Part shown: one piece after another, positions 57,830 through 64,000 of the stretch
Position numbering within the stretch: the first letter of the stretch is position 1
Layout of the letters: every line of letters begins with the position of its first letter
Assembly (NCBI RefSeq): GCF_049803795.1
Contig: NZ_JBNAGJ010000002.1
Location: 372,001-436,000, forward strand
Source: Thalassobius sp002708925
GTDB lineage: Bacteria; Pseudomonadota; Alphaproteobacteria; Rhodobacterales; Rhodobacteraceae
Direction of reading: 5' to 3'
DNA: 64,000 bases
Translations under genes and position numbers: made by a program
The notes under the pieces: generated by a model
Told to the model about the DNA's origin: nothing
The model's input: only the letters and a program-made list of their open reading frames with translations
Database searches by the model: none

Positions 57830-59056
57830 ATGTCCAGCATTCTGACCAACAATGGCGCAATGGTTGCGCTGCAAACACTGAAATCGGTTAACTCGAATCT
57901 GGCCGATACGCAAAATCAAATTTCGACTGGTAAAGAGGTCGCCTCGGCCAAGGACAACTCGGCTGTTTGGGCCATTTCGAAGGTGATGGAATCGGACGTA
58001 ACCGGCTTCCAGGCTATTTCGGACAGCCTGTCGCTGGGGGAATCCACTGTGGCGGTCGCCGCGAATGCGTCGGAAACCATCACCGATCTGCTGACCCAGA
58101 TGAAAGAGAAAATCGTCGCCGCACAGGGTGGCAACGTCGATCGCTCCAAGATCAACGATGACGTGACAGCCCTGAAAAACCAGATCGATTCGGTCGTCTC
58201 GGCAGCGCAGTTCAATGGTCTGAACCTGGTGGACGGTTCGACGGCTTCAACTTCGGTGTTGGCGTCGCTGGATCGTGACGGCTCGGGCAACGTGACCGCA
58301 TCGTCCATCTCTGTTTCGGCGCAAAACCTGTCGACCGGTGGCTACACGGCCAAGGCGGTGTTCGATGCAACTAACACCGAGGGCGTCTCGGCTGACGGCC
58401 AGGACAGCTTCGGCTTCTCACTGGATGCGAACGGCGGCACGGACGATGACGGTGTCATCGAATTCGAACCTCACGGTACCGCTGCCTATGCGGCAGGCGA
58501 TAGCATTACGATGCGCCTGGGTGATGTCGAAGTGAGCTATACTGTCACCGCTGAAGACATCGCCTCGACATCAACCGCCGATGTCATTGCCGTTGGCATG
58601 AAAGACGCGATTGAAGCGTCCGAAGCGAACGTGACAGTGGACTACAACATCGCCAACTCGGGGCGTCTGACCATCACCAATGATGGTGGTGACAGCCTGC
58701 ATGTCTCGGGCCAGTTTACCAACGCCAACTCGGGTGGTCTGGGCGCTTTGGCGGCAATTGACGTTTCGACGTCCGGCGGTGCCGCTTCTGCACTTGGCTC
58801 CATTGAGACGCTGATCGATACCTCGATCTCCGCAGCTGCGGCATTCGGCTCCGCTCAGGGTCGGATCGAAACTCAGGCTGATTTCGTATCTAAACTGACC
58901 GACTCGCTGAAATCGGGGATCGGCTCGATGGTGGATGCGGATATGGAGGAAGCTTCGGCGCGCCTGCAAGCCCTGCAAACGCAGCAGCAACTGGCAATCC
59001 AGTCGCTGTCGATTGCAAACCAGGCACCGCAGTCGATTCTGTCGCTGTTCCGGTAA
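57830..59056 (+). CDS. fliC: Flagellin
   Basis: Filament subunit of 408 residues. The conserved N-terminal domain starts MSSILTNNGAMVALQTLKSVNSNLADTQNQISTGKEVASAKDN, and the C-terminal domain ends SARLQALQTQQQLAIQSLSIANQAPQSILSLF, with the usual coiled-coil pairing. A central domain of about 200 residues (about 135-330, rich in Ser, Thr, Asp and Gly) makes it longer than the roughly 270-residue Caulobacter flagellins and forms the exposed filament surface. flaF and flbT follow, which regulate its secretion and translation in alphaproteobacteria. Confidence 0.96.
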   Translation: MSSILTNNGAMVALQTLKSVNSNLADTQNQISTGKEVASAKDNSAVWAISKVMESDVTGFQAISDSLSLGESTVAVAANASETITDLLTQMKEKIVAAQGGNVDRSKINDDVTALKNQIDSVVSAAQFNGLNLVDGSTASTSVLASLDRDGSGNVTASSISVSAQNLSTGGYTAKAVFDATNTEGVSADGQDSFGFSLDANGGTDDDGVIEFEPHGTAAYAAGDSITMRLGDVEVSYTVTAEDIASTSTADVIAVGMKDAIEASEANVTVDYNIANSGRLTITNDGGDSLHVSGQFTNANSGGLGALAAIDVSTSGGAASALGSIETLIDTSISAAAAFGSAQGRIETQADFVSKLTDSLKSGIGSMVDADMEEASARLQALQTQQQLAIQSLSIANQAPQSILSLFR

Positions 59057-59064
59057 TACGGCTT

Positions 59065-59090
59065 GGCTGAGGCGCCTAGGTGCCTCAGCC
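59065..59090 (+). terminator. Hairpin after flagellin
   Basis: GGCTGAGGC / GCCTCAGCC, perfect 9-bp stem with an 8-nt loop, 8 bp after the flagellin stop. No T-run follows, so it may be a partial terminator or an mRNA-stabilising hairpin rather than a complete stop. Confidence 0.6.
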
Positions 59091-59130
59091 CTCCATCACT
59101 TGCATTCTTCAGCGACAGGAAGGTTCTTTC

Positions 59131-59502
59131 GTGAACGCTTTTAATACCGCGCAGCGCGCATACGCGCAAACTGCGGGCCCTATTCGTACGCCCCGCGGCC
59201 TTGAATATGAGGCATTTGCCCGGATCACACATCGCCTGAAACGCGCATCGGACAGTGGCTCCGCAACTGCGTTAGCTGCTGCGGTGCACTTGAACCGGCA
59301 ACTTTGGACGCTTCTGGCCACGGATGTCGCCGACGAGGCAAACGCTCTGCCAAACGATTTGCGCGCGCGCATTTTCTACCTGTCCGAATTCACCGCGCAG
59401 TATAGCCGCAAAGTTCTGCGCAGAACATCCGACATCCAGCCGCTGGTGGATATCAACACCGCCATGATGCGCGGACTGAAGCAACAGGAGGGGCATCAAT
59501 GA
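59131..59502 (+). CDS. flaF: Flagellar biosynthesis regulator FlaF
   Basis: A 123-residue protein starting at GTG 59131 (VNAFNTAQRAYAQTAGPIRTPRGLEYEAFARIT) with AGGAAGG upstream. This is the standard FlaF beginning, and DVADEANALPNDLRARIFYLSEF is the second conserved block. FlaF promotes flagellin production and secretion in Caulobacter and relatives, opposing FlbT. It overlaps flbT by 4 bp. Confidence 0.93.
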   Translation: MNAFNTAQRAYAQTAGPIRTPRGLEYEAFARITHRLKRASDSGSATALAAAVHLNRQLWTLLATDVADEANALPNDLRARIFYLSEFTAQYSRKVLRRTSDIQPLVDINTAMMRGLKQQEGHQ

Positions 59503-59903
59503 CTGGCCTCGTGCTCAAGCTAGGACCCAAGGAGCGTTTGCTCATTAACGGCGCCGTCGTCGAAAATGGCGATCGCCGCAGCAGACTGTCCATCGTGACA
59601 CCGGATGCAAACATTTTGCGTCTCCGTGACGCCATTCATCCAGATGAGGTCACCTCGCCCGTCAGGCGTGTCTGTTATGCAACACAACTGGTACTATCGG
59701 GGGACTCTGACCCAGACGAGGCGCGGTTACAACTGCTGCGGCGCATCGAGGAATTGAGCCATATTCTGACGGACACCGACAGCCGGTATTTACTTGATGC
59801 CGCGTCGGATGCAGTAATCCACAACCGTTTTTATCAATGCCTCAAAGCGCTGCGTAATCTGCTCCCACGGGAGGATCGCCTGCTGGCGGCGCGACTATCA
59901 TGA
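59499..59903 (+). CDS. flbT: Flagellin synthesis repressor FlbT
   Basis: A 134-residue RNA-binding regulator that couples flagellin mRNA translation to hook assembly in Caulobacter. It starts MTGLVLKLGPKERLLINGAVVENGDRRSRLSI, the typical FlbT N-terminus, with the conserved helical part AARLQ-like DEARLQLLRRIEELSHIL following. It overlaps both flaF and the DUF1217 gene by 4 bp, so the three are probably translated together. Confidence 0.93.
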   Translation: MTGLVLKLGPKERLLINGAVVENGDRRSRLSIVTPDANILRLRDAIHPDEVTSPVRRVCYATQLVLSGDSDPDEARLQLLRRIEELSHILTDTDSRYLLDAASDAVIHNRFYQCLKALRNLLPREDRLLAARLS

Positions 59904-60685
59904 GCTTTCAGCCTATTGTCCCAGCAAGTGGTCTGGTCGGCTGGAACTTTCTGGAGCGGACTTATGAAACGCAAACAGAAGTGTTTAATTCTTCGGTCGT
60001 GATCACACGTGACACCGAGTATTTCGAAGCGAATATCTCGAAAGTACAATCTGCCGAAGATCTGGTTAGTGATCGTCGTCTGATGCGCGTGGCCCTTGGG
60101 GCATTCGGCCTTCAGGATGACATCAACAATACCTACTTTATTCGGAAAATTCTTGAGGAAGGCACCATTGAGCCCGGCTCCTTGGCCAATAAGATGTCCG
60201 ACAGCCGCTATGCAGATTTTTCCGAGGCCTTTGGTTTCGATCTTGGCATAGCCAACACTCAATTATCCGACTTCGCAGATAAAATAATCGCAAAATATCG
60301 CGCACAAGAATTTGAAATCGCGGTTGGCGAACAAGACGAAGACATGCGCCTCGCGTTGAACGCCCAGCGTGAGCTGACCGAACTGGCCGAAAGCGATGCC
60401 AGCGAACGTGCACGCTGGTTTCAGATCATGGGGAATACCCCGCTGCGAACAGTAATGGAAACAGCCTTGGGGCTGCCTGATAGCTTTGCCCAGATCGACC
60501 TGGACCAGCAGCTGGAGGTATTCACCGAGAAGGCAAAGCAGCAGCTGGGGATGGACAGCATCAGCGACCTCTCTGATGATGAAACAATGAACAAACTGGT
60601 AGAGAGGTTCTTGTTGCGCTCACAAGTTTCTAACTTCGCCAGCACGAACTCAGCCTCGATTGCCCTTACCCTGTTGCAAGCGTGA
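59900..60685 (+). CDS. DUF1217 family flagellar protein
   Basis: A 261-residue protein of the DUF1217 family often found in alphaproteobacterial flagellar clusters. It starts MSFQPIVPASGLVGWNFLERTYETQTEVFNSS and contains RRLMRVALGAFGLQDDINNTYFIRKILEEGT and FSEAFGFDLG, the recognised conserved stretches. No signal peptide is visible. The exact role is unknown. Its 3' end overlaps the convergent fliI gene by 36 bp. Confidence 0.85.
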   Translation: MSFQPIVPASGLVGWNFLERTYETQTEVFNSSVVITRDTEYFEANISKVQSAEDLVSDRRLMRVALGAFGLQDDINNTYFIRKILEEGTIEPGSLANKMSDSRYADFSEAFGFDLGIANTQLSDFADKIIAKYRAQEFEIAVGEQDEDMRLALNAQRELTELAESDASERARWFQIMGNTPLRTVMETALGLPDSFAQIDLDQQLEVFTEKAKQQLGMDSISDLSDDETMNKLVERFLLRSQVSNFASTNSASIALTLLQA

Positions 60686-62044
60686 TGGTTGCGCGCCTTG
60701 CGCCAAAGGTGCCCGCACAGAAGAACGCGACCGGCGCAAAAGCAATTGCAGCTTGGCAAAGCTGGCATCGCCGCCTTGGGTTTCCTTCAGGCCAATGAAC
60801 GCGTCCAGTTCCGGCCAGATTGCAACAGCGCGATCCAGCGTTTCATCATTCCCAGCTGCATAAAGGCCGGCCCGCACCATCATTTCAGATTGATCATAGG
60901 CCCCTAACAATTGGCGCGCCTCGCTCAGCATCGCATTTTCATCCGCAGTCGCCGCATTCGGCAAGCTGCGAGAAACAGAGCGAAGCAGATCAATCGCGGG
61001 ATAGCGGCCACGCTCGGCAATCGTCCGGTCCAACACAACATGGCCGTCCAGCACACCTCGCAGGATGTCAGCGATTGGCTCTTCCATATCGGACCCCGCG
61101 ACAAGCACACTGAAAATGCCCGTGATGTCCCCTGTACCTTTCTCGCCAGGCCCCGCCCGTTCACACAAAGACATGATCATATGCGCCGTTGAGGGTGGGA
61201 AGCCACGCAAAGAAGGGGCCTCTCCGGCGGCTACAGCCACTTCTCGGTGCGCTTCGGCAAAACGGGTGATGGAATCGGCAAGGAACAGCACCTGTTTCCC
61301 CTGATCCCTGAAATATTCGGCAACGGCCATCGCCGTCCAACCGCAACGACGCCGCGCCAACGCCGACTGGTCCGAGGTCGCCGCAACCACGACAGCGCGC
61401 TGCATTCCTTGCTCTCCTAAGGTGTCCTCGACGAAATCCCGGAGTTCCCGGCCTCGTTCCCCGATCAGGGCAATAACCACCACATCGGCCTGCATATTGC
61501 GGGCCAAATGCGCCAACAAACTGGACTTTCCGACACCAGAGCCTGCGAACAATCCAATCCGTTGCCCCTTCACAATTGGCAACAGAGTATTCATGATCGC
61601 CAGCCCGGTTTCCAGACGGCCGCCCATGGCCCGCCGTTTTGCTGGCGCGGGCGGCGCAGATTGCAGAGATCGGGCCTGCAAGCCACCCAGCAGCGGGCGA
61701 CCGTCCAATGGCCTGCCAAACGGATCAATCACACGGCCGATCCAGGCCTGCGACGGCGCAATACTGGCCGGAGGGCACAAGGCCACAGCATCGTCCAGGG
61801 ACACGCCATCATAGGGCTCATCCGGCAGCATCACCAGTTCATCCTGCTCCAGGCGCACCACCTCTCCTCCGATCTGATCGCCGTTTTGACGGGTCAAGCG
61901 CAGCTGATCACCGATACGGGCACATTGCGTCAGGCCACGCACCTTTATGATCCCCCCGCTCACGCCCGCAACGCGCCCGATCCGCCGAACCGGCGCAATT
62001 GCAGCTATTTGGGCACTCAGGCAGCTCAGGTCAGTCGCAAGCAT
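60650..62044 (-). CDS. fliI: Flagellum-specific ATPase FliI
   Basis: Hexameric ATPase of 464 residues at the cytoplasmic face of the flagellar type III export apparatus. It has Walker A GLFAGSGVGKSSLLAHLAR, Walker B QVLFLADSITRFAEAHREVA, GERGRELRDFVED, and a GVLDGHVVLDRTIAERGRYPAID stretch characteristic of FliI/EscN. ATG 62044 with GGAGAG before it is chosen over a TTG four codons earlier. It is a single leftward gene between two rightward flagellar operons. Confidence 0.96.
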   Translation of the reverse strand: MLATDLSCLSAQIAAIAPVRRIGRVAGVSGGIIKVRGLTQCARIGDQLRLTRQNGDQIGGEVVRLEQDELVMLPDEPYDGVSLDDAVALCPPASIAPSQAWIGRVIDPFGRPLDGRPLLGGLQARSLQSAPPAPAKRRAMGGRLETGLAIMNTLLPIVKGQRIGLFAGSGVGKSSLLAHLARNMQADVVVIALIGERGRELRDFVEDTLGEQGMQRAVVVAATSDQSALARRRCGWTAMAVAEYFRDQGKQVLFLADSITRFAEAHREVAVAAGEAPSLRGFPPSTAHMIMSLCERAGPGEKGTGDITGIFSVLVAGSDMEEPIADILRGVLDGHVVLDRTIAERGRYPAIDLLRSVSRSLPNAATADENAMLSEARQLLGAYDQSEMMVRAGLYAAGNDETLDRAVAIWPELDAFIGLKETQGGDASFAKLQLLLRRSRSSVRAPLAQGAQPSRLQQGKGNRG

Positions 62045-62091
62045 CGATCTCTCCAATCATTTCCTGACAACGGTTTCTAAAGGAATCAGGG

Positions 62092-62106
62092 TTAAGCCTT
62101 GATTGA
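62092..62106 (+). promoter_or_regulatory. Possible CtrA-binding site before flgB
   Basis: TTAA-N7-TTGA, one mismatch from the CtrA consensus TTAA-N7-TTAA, 22 bp before the flgB start. CtrA controls flagellar genes in many alphaproteobacteria. A single near-match can occur by chance. Confidence 0.3.
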
Positions 62107-62128
62107 AATCGCAGAGGGAGAATCCCGA

Positions 62129-62500
62129 ATGTTTGAAAATCTGGAAATTTTTCGCATGGCACATTCCATGTCAGTTCATGCGGGCAAGCGACAGGCATTG
62201 ATCGCGCAGAATATCGCGAATGCGGACACTCCGGACTATAAGCCCATGGATATAAAACCTTTTTCCGAGGTTATGAACAGCATGAACGGGTTCTCCAGCG
62301 CGCGATCTGGGGAATTGGCGAACACGATCTCTGCGTTGGAACCCTATCAAAGGGCCAGTAACGATTCGCCCAATGGCAACGCCGTCTCGGTCGAAGAGGA
62401 AATGGTGAACGCCATCGAGGCCCGCCGCCAGCATGACCAGGCACTGGCAATTTACAAATCCGCGCTGAACATCATGCGCAGCAGCCTTGGCCGCAAATAA
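62129..62500 (+). CDS. flgB: Flagellar basal-body rod protein FlgB
   Basis: Proximal rod subunit of 123 residues. The N-terminal axial motif is HAGKRQALIAQNIANADTPDYKPMD, and the C-terminal part is VSVEEEMVNAIEARRQHDQALAIYKSALNIMRSSLGRK. The ATG at 62129 follows GAGGGAG. It heads the flgB-flgC-fliE-fliQ-flgF operon and is followed by flgC after 11 bp. Confidence 0.96.
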   Translation: MFENLEIFRMAHSMSVHAGKRQALIAQNIANADTPDYKPMDIKPFSEVMNSMNGFSSARSGELANTISALEPYQRASNDSPNGNAVSVEEEMVNAIEARRQHDQALAIYKSALNIMRSSLGRK

Positions 62501-62511
62501 GGAGCGTCTGA

Positions 62512-62904
62512 ATGAGTGATTTTGGCAAAGCTCTAAGCGTCGCAGCCAGCGGTCTGAAGGCACAGGCCACCAGGCTGCGACATGTTTCGGAAAATATCGC
62601 CAATGCGGATACGCCGGGCTACCGCCGCAAAAGCGTGTCCTTCGAATCCGAAGCCACCGCACAAAATACCGTTGCCAAGGTGCAAACCGGAAATGTGCAG
62701 CTGGATCGAAGCGAGCTTAAAAAAATCTATGATCCGGCCCATCCGATGGCGGATGCGACTGGGCATTATCAGGGATCGAATGTCGATCTGATCATCGAAA
62801 TCGCGGACGCCCGCGAAGCCCAACGCAGCTATGAGGCGAACCTCAAAATGTTCGAACAGGCAAGGCAGATGTCTTCCAGCCTGTTGGACCTGCTGCGCCG
62901 TTAA
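62512..62904 (+). CDS. flgC: Flagellar basal-body rod protein FlgC
   Basis: Proximal rod subunit of 130 residues. It begins MSDFGKALSVAASGLKAQATRLRHVSENIANADTPGYRRK, the canonical FlgC N-terminus, and ends EIADAREAQRSYEANLKMFEQARQMSSSLLDLLRR. It is exported without a Sec signal by the flagellar type III system. Confidence 0.97.
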   Translation: MSDFGKALSVAASGLKAQATRLRHVSENIANADTPGYRRKSVSFESEATAQNTVAKVQTGNVQLDRSELKKIYDPAHPMADATGHYQGSNVDLIIEIADAREAQRSYEANLKMFEQARQMSSSLLDLLRR

Positions 62905-62940
62905 CGCCGGAAAACCCGGCCCGAGCAAAGGAGAATCAGA

Positions 62941-63231
62941 ATGGAAATCCGCTCACCTTTTGCCGCACAGAATTATGCGGCAGCCAAGCCTGCAACCGAA
63001 CCTAAACCGGGAACCGGCGATGTCGGCGCGGTCATGAAAGACGCCGCTCTTGATTTCGCTTCAACCCTGCAAGAGGCCGAAAACACGGCCAAGGCCGCCA
63101 TGTCCGGCAACGCCGATCCCCATGCGCTGGTGCAGGCTTTGGCACAAACGGAACTGGCCGTCGAAACGGCAGTGACAGTCCGCGACAAAGTGGTCGAAGC
63201 CTATCAGGAAATCCTGAGAATGCCCGTCTGA
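62941..63231 (+). CDS. fliE: Flagellar hook-basal body protein FliE
   Basis: A 96-residue adaptor between the MS ring and the rod. The N-terminus is variable; the C-terminal region KAAMSGNADPHALVQALAQTELAVETAVTVRDKVVEAYQEILRMPV is the FliE signature. AAAGGAG precedes the ATG. It ends 1 bp before fliQ. Confidence 0.94.
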   Translation: MEIRSPFAAQNYAAAKPATEPKPGTGDVGAVMKDAALDFASTLQEAENTAKAAMSGNADPHALVQALAQTELAVETAVTVRDKVVEAYQEILRMPV

Positions 63232-63232
63232 T

Positions 63233-63499
63233 ATGGACGAGGCCGTCTTCTTTGACACGCTACGGCAAGGGCTGTGGGTCGCGGTAACCGCTTCGGCTCC
63301 CATCCTGGCGGTGGCACTTGTCGTCGGGCTGGCCATTGGCCTGTTTCAAGCCCTGACCTCGATTCAGGAAATGACCCTGACCTTCGTGCCGAAACTGGCC
63401 GCGATCGTTGCGGTTTTCTGGGTGTCGATGGGCTTTATGGCTGAAACGCTCGTCTCATTTTTTCAAACCAAACTGATCCCAGCAATCATCGGAAGCTGA
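63233..63499 (+). CDS. fliQ: Flagellar export apparatus protein FliQ
   Basis: An 88-residue inner-membrane protein with two transmembrane hairpin helices (ILAVALVVGLAIGLFQALTS and KLAAIVAVFWVSMGFMAETL). It is part of the FliPQR export gate. The TSIQEMTLTFVPKL loop between the helices is diagnostic of FliQ. Confidence 0.96.
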   Translation: MDEAVFFDTLRQGLWVAVTASAPILAVALVVGLAIGLFQALTSIQEMTLTFVPKLAAIVAVFWVSMGFMAETLVSFFQTKLIPAIIGS

Positions 63500-63502
63500 C
63501 AG

Positions 63503-64000
63503 ATGGACAACGCAAGCTACACAACTTTGACGCGTCAATCCGGTTTGATGCGCGAGATGCAAATCGTTGCGAATAATATCGCAAATTCGGCAACGACAGG
63601 TTTCCGTCAGGAAGGTCTGATCTTCTCTGAACATGTCAGCAAGGTCGCCCAGGGGGATTCGCTCTCGATGGCGACAGGCAATGTGCGGCAAACATCTATG
63701 ACCCAAGGCACGTTGACTCAGACAGGCGGGACGTTCGACCTGGCCATCGAAGGAGAAGGCTTCTTCTTAGTAGAAACGCCCGCTGGCGAACGTCTGACGC
63801 GCGCCGGCAGTTTCTCTCCGAACGCGGTGGGGGATCTGGTGACCCATGATGGTTTCCGGGTCCTGGATGCCGGTGGAGCCCCCGTTTTCGTTCCGCCTGA
63901 TGCTGCGGATCTCAGCATCGCATCAGACGGAACGGTTTCGACAAACGGGCGCCCCATTGCACAGATTGGCCTATTTCAACCTCTTGATTCTGTTCAGTTG
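63503..64000 (+). CDS. flgF: Flagellar basal-body rod protein FlgF (partial)
   Basis: The first 166 residues of a proximal rod protein; the gene continues past the window. It starts MDNASYTTLTRQSGLMREMQIVANNIANSATTGFRQEGLIFSEH, with the axial-family NNIANSxTxGF motif, and continues with TQTGGTFDLAIEGEGFFLVETPAGERLTRAGSFSPN, the FlgF/FlgG body region. The short N-terminal arm and the order after fliQ favour FlgF over FlgG. It starts 3 bp after the fliQ stop. Confidence 0.92.
   Translation, partial: MDNASYTTLTRQSGLMREMQIVANNIANSATTGFRQEGLIFSEHVSKVAQGDSLSMATGNVRQTSMTQGTLTQTGGTFDLAIEGEGFFLVETPAGERLTRAGSFSPNAVGDLVTHDGFRVLDAGGAPVFVPPDAADLSIASDGTVSTNGRPIAQIGLFQPLDSVQL

Noticed and set aside
1..64000. 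tRNA genes, CRISPR arrays, transposases, prophage or toxin-antitoxin genes
   Set aside because: None recognised by eye on either strand; short tRNAs in long gaps were looked for but no clover-leaf pattern with CCA-end context was found.

Overview
The window looks like a chromosomal segment of a GC-rich alphaproteobacterium of the Rhodobacteraceae (Roseobacter group). The evidence is the fla1-type flagellar gene order with flaF-flbT behind flagellin, the rpsT-dnaA-dnaN-recF neighbourhood, a small DUF6525-like protein, and a short repeat (about CTTCTTTCTGA..GGAAATACTC..CGCCGGAGGC) that sits behind stop codons. Functions come from motifs and remembered family features; no database search was run. 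No tRNA, rRNA, CRISPR array, transposase or prophage gene was seen.

Layout: (1) 1-577, the N-terminal part of a periplasmic amino-acid/amide binding protein. (2) 746-10529, a small unknown protein, then a leftward operon (M20 deacylase, peptide-type ABC transporter, aldehyde dehydrogenase, transglutaminase-like protein, SDR). A PAS-LuxR regulator is divergent from it, with a perfect palindrome between them. (3) 10566-14235, a leftward sugar-phosphate block fbp-fba-rpe-gph. (4) 14605-33731, a large acyl-CoA catabolic region: two acyl-CoA ligases, an IclR regulator, a quinone-oxidoreductase-like enzyme, a ten-gene rightward operon (two ACADs, two SDRs, MaoC hydratase, thiolase, PGAM-like phosphatase, ACAD10-type kinase, thioesterase, MDR reductase) and a convergent leftward operon (fused hydratase/dehydrogenase plus two ACADs). 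(5) 33884-38494, adenine deaminase, a two-component system whose regulator appears to start with ATT, and a GT29 (sialyltransferase-type) glycosyltransferase. (6) 38544-49271, gyrB, a three-gene glycan module, recF, dnaN, dnaA and rpsT. (7) 49457-54352, enoyl-CoA hydratase, mutM, ubiE, ubiB and a small-molecule kinase. (8) 54412-64000, a flagellar cluster: flgD, fliK, a FlgJ-like rod-binding protein, a FlgN-like protein, flagellin, flaF, flbT, a DUF1217 protein, fliI, flgB, flgC, fliE, fliQ and flgF (cut by the window end).

How the genes work together: regions 2 and 4 are nutrient-scavenging modules, each with its own regulator. The kinase plus ACAD pairs in region 4 suggest that 4-hydroxyacyl-CoAs could be routed into beta-oxidation. 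Region 5 may couple an envelope signal to cell-surface glycan decoration, because PmrA-like 11-bp direct repeats lie directly in front of the glycosyltransferase. Region 6 is core replication with a surface-polysaccharide module inserted between recF and gyrB.
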